Below, piece by piece: positions 63,940 through 64,000 of a stretch of 64,000 nucleotides of DNA. The stretch is taken from contig NZ_SWJG01000010.1 in assembly GCF_005870035.1 (NCBI RefSeq), positions 1 through 64,000 of the forward strand, read 5' to 3'. Within the stretch, counting starts at the first letter, position 1. Each line of letters opens with the position of its first letter. This DNA is from Spirosoma lacussanchae (lineage in GTDB: Bacteria; Bacteroidota; Bacteroidia; Cytophagales; Spirosomataceae). The position numbers and the translations under genes were made by a program. The notes under the pieces were generated by a model that was given only the letters and a program-made list of their open reading frames with translations, did no database searches and had not been told where the DNA came from.

Positions 63940-64000
63940 ATGCTACTGGTCTACTTACTGGCTTTTCAGGTCAACGACCAGACCGAAATGGTTCTGTCAT
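63940..64000 (+). CDS. Possible start of a plus-strand gene, cut by the window edge
   Basis: ATG 63940 opens a frame (LLVYLLAFQVNDQTEMVLS) that runs to the window end. It is too short to identify, and no promoter is evident. It may be chance. Confidence 0.2.
   Translation, partial: MLLVYLLAFQVNDQTEMVLS

Noticed and set aside
63950-63999. Minus-strand frame ending VVDLKSQ at the window edge
   Set aside because: Its frame is closed by a stop at the window edge, so only 13 codons are possible.
1-64000. tRNA, rRNA or CRISPR arrays
   Set aside because: No cloverleaf-like gaps, rRNA cores or regularly spaced repeats were seen in any intergenic stretch.

Overview
The window looks like chromosome of a Bacteroidota bacterium of the Cytophagales, most likely near Spirosoma. 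Evidence: GC content around 50-55% outside the first 3 kb; Bacteroidota-type -7 boxes (TAnnTTTG); DUF3078, YtxJ and MscS-sigma neighbourhoods; a PASTA-containing FtsI paired with a small FtsL-like protein; and many secreted proteins with short '...AQ' or lipobox signal peptides. The genus is an inference from gene content, not a measured match.

Layout. (1) 1-5.8 kb is an accessory island. It holds the 3' end of an IS3-family element, two decayed copies of a helix-turn-helix-like/double-glycine coding unit around an AT-rich orphan gene, and then a compact cassette: a 66-residue peptide with a leader resembling the double-glycine type, a secreted protein, a polytopic membrane protein, a thioredoxin-fold protein and a C39-peptidase ABC exporter. 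The exporter gene is broken in this sequence by a run of 10 G. (2) 5.9-11.4 kb carries xylulokinase, a DUF3431-like protein, a secreted oligopeptidase B and an AlkD-type repair protein. (3) 11.5-30.7 kb, all on the minus strand, is a division and cell wall (dcw) cluster (murE-mraY ... murD-ftsW-murG-murC-ftsQ-ftsA-ftsZ). It is split by rplM-rpsI, rpsB, tsf, two paralogous ECF sigma factors, a small protein, an MscS channel, a DUF3078 protein and two tandem mscL genes. (4) 30.9-36.9 kb holds accD, a radical SAM protein, an enoyl-CoA hydratase homologue, small secreted proteins and an M28 peptidase. (5) 37.0-39.5 kb holds ftsL-ftsI on the plus strand, apart from murE and in the opposite orientation. 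(6) 39.5-64 kb is a mixed region: a hybrid histidine kinase, a phosphoesterase/beta-propeller fusion, a glutathionylspermidine-synthase-like ligase, a nucleoside hydrolase, YifB, a pair of sugar-related proteins with twin-arginine-like signals, an atypical sigma-like protein, a methyltransferase, HAD and SDR enzymes, two metallo-beta-lactamase-fold proteins, a two-domain FKBP lipoprotein, Kdo transferase (a Gram-negative envelope marker), YtxJ, FolB and a DivIVA-domain protein.

How the genes work together. The dcw genes make lipid II precursors and the divisome core. FtsL/FtsI complete that set even though they lie elsewhere. The sigma/small protein/MscS set, with DUF3078 close downstream and mscL beside it, looks like an envelope-tension module; the sigma factor carries a C-terminal membrane segment. 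The strongest candidate for an undescribed system is the peptide-export cassette at 1.5-5.8 kb. Its precursor has exactly two cysteines, a thioredoxin-fold protein is encoded beside it, and the exporter contains a homopolymeric tract that could switch it on and off. No tRNA, rRNA or CRISPR array was seen.
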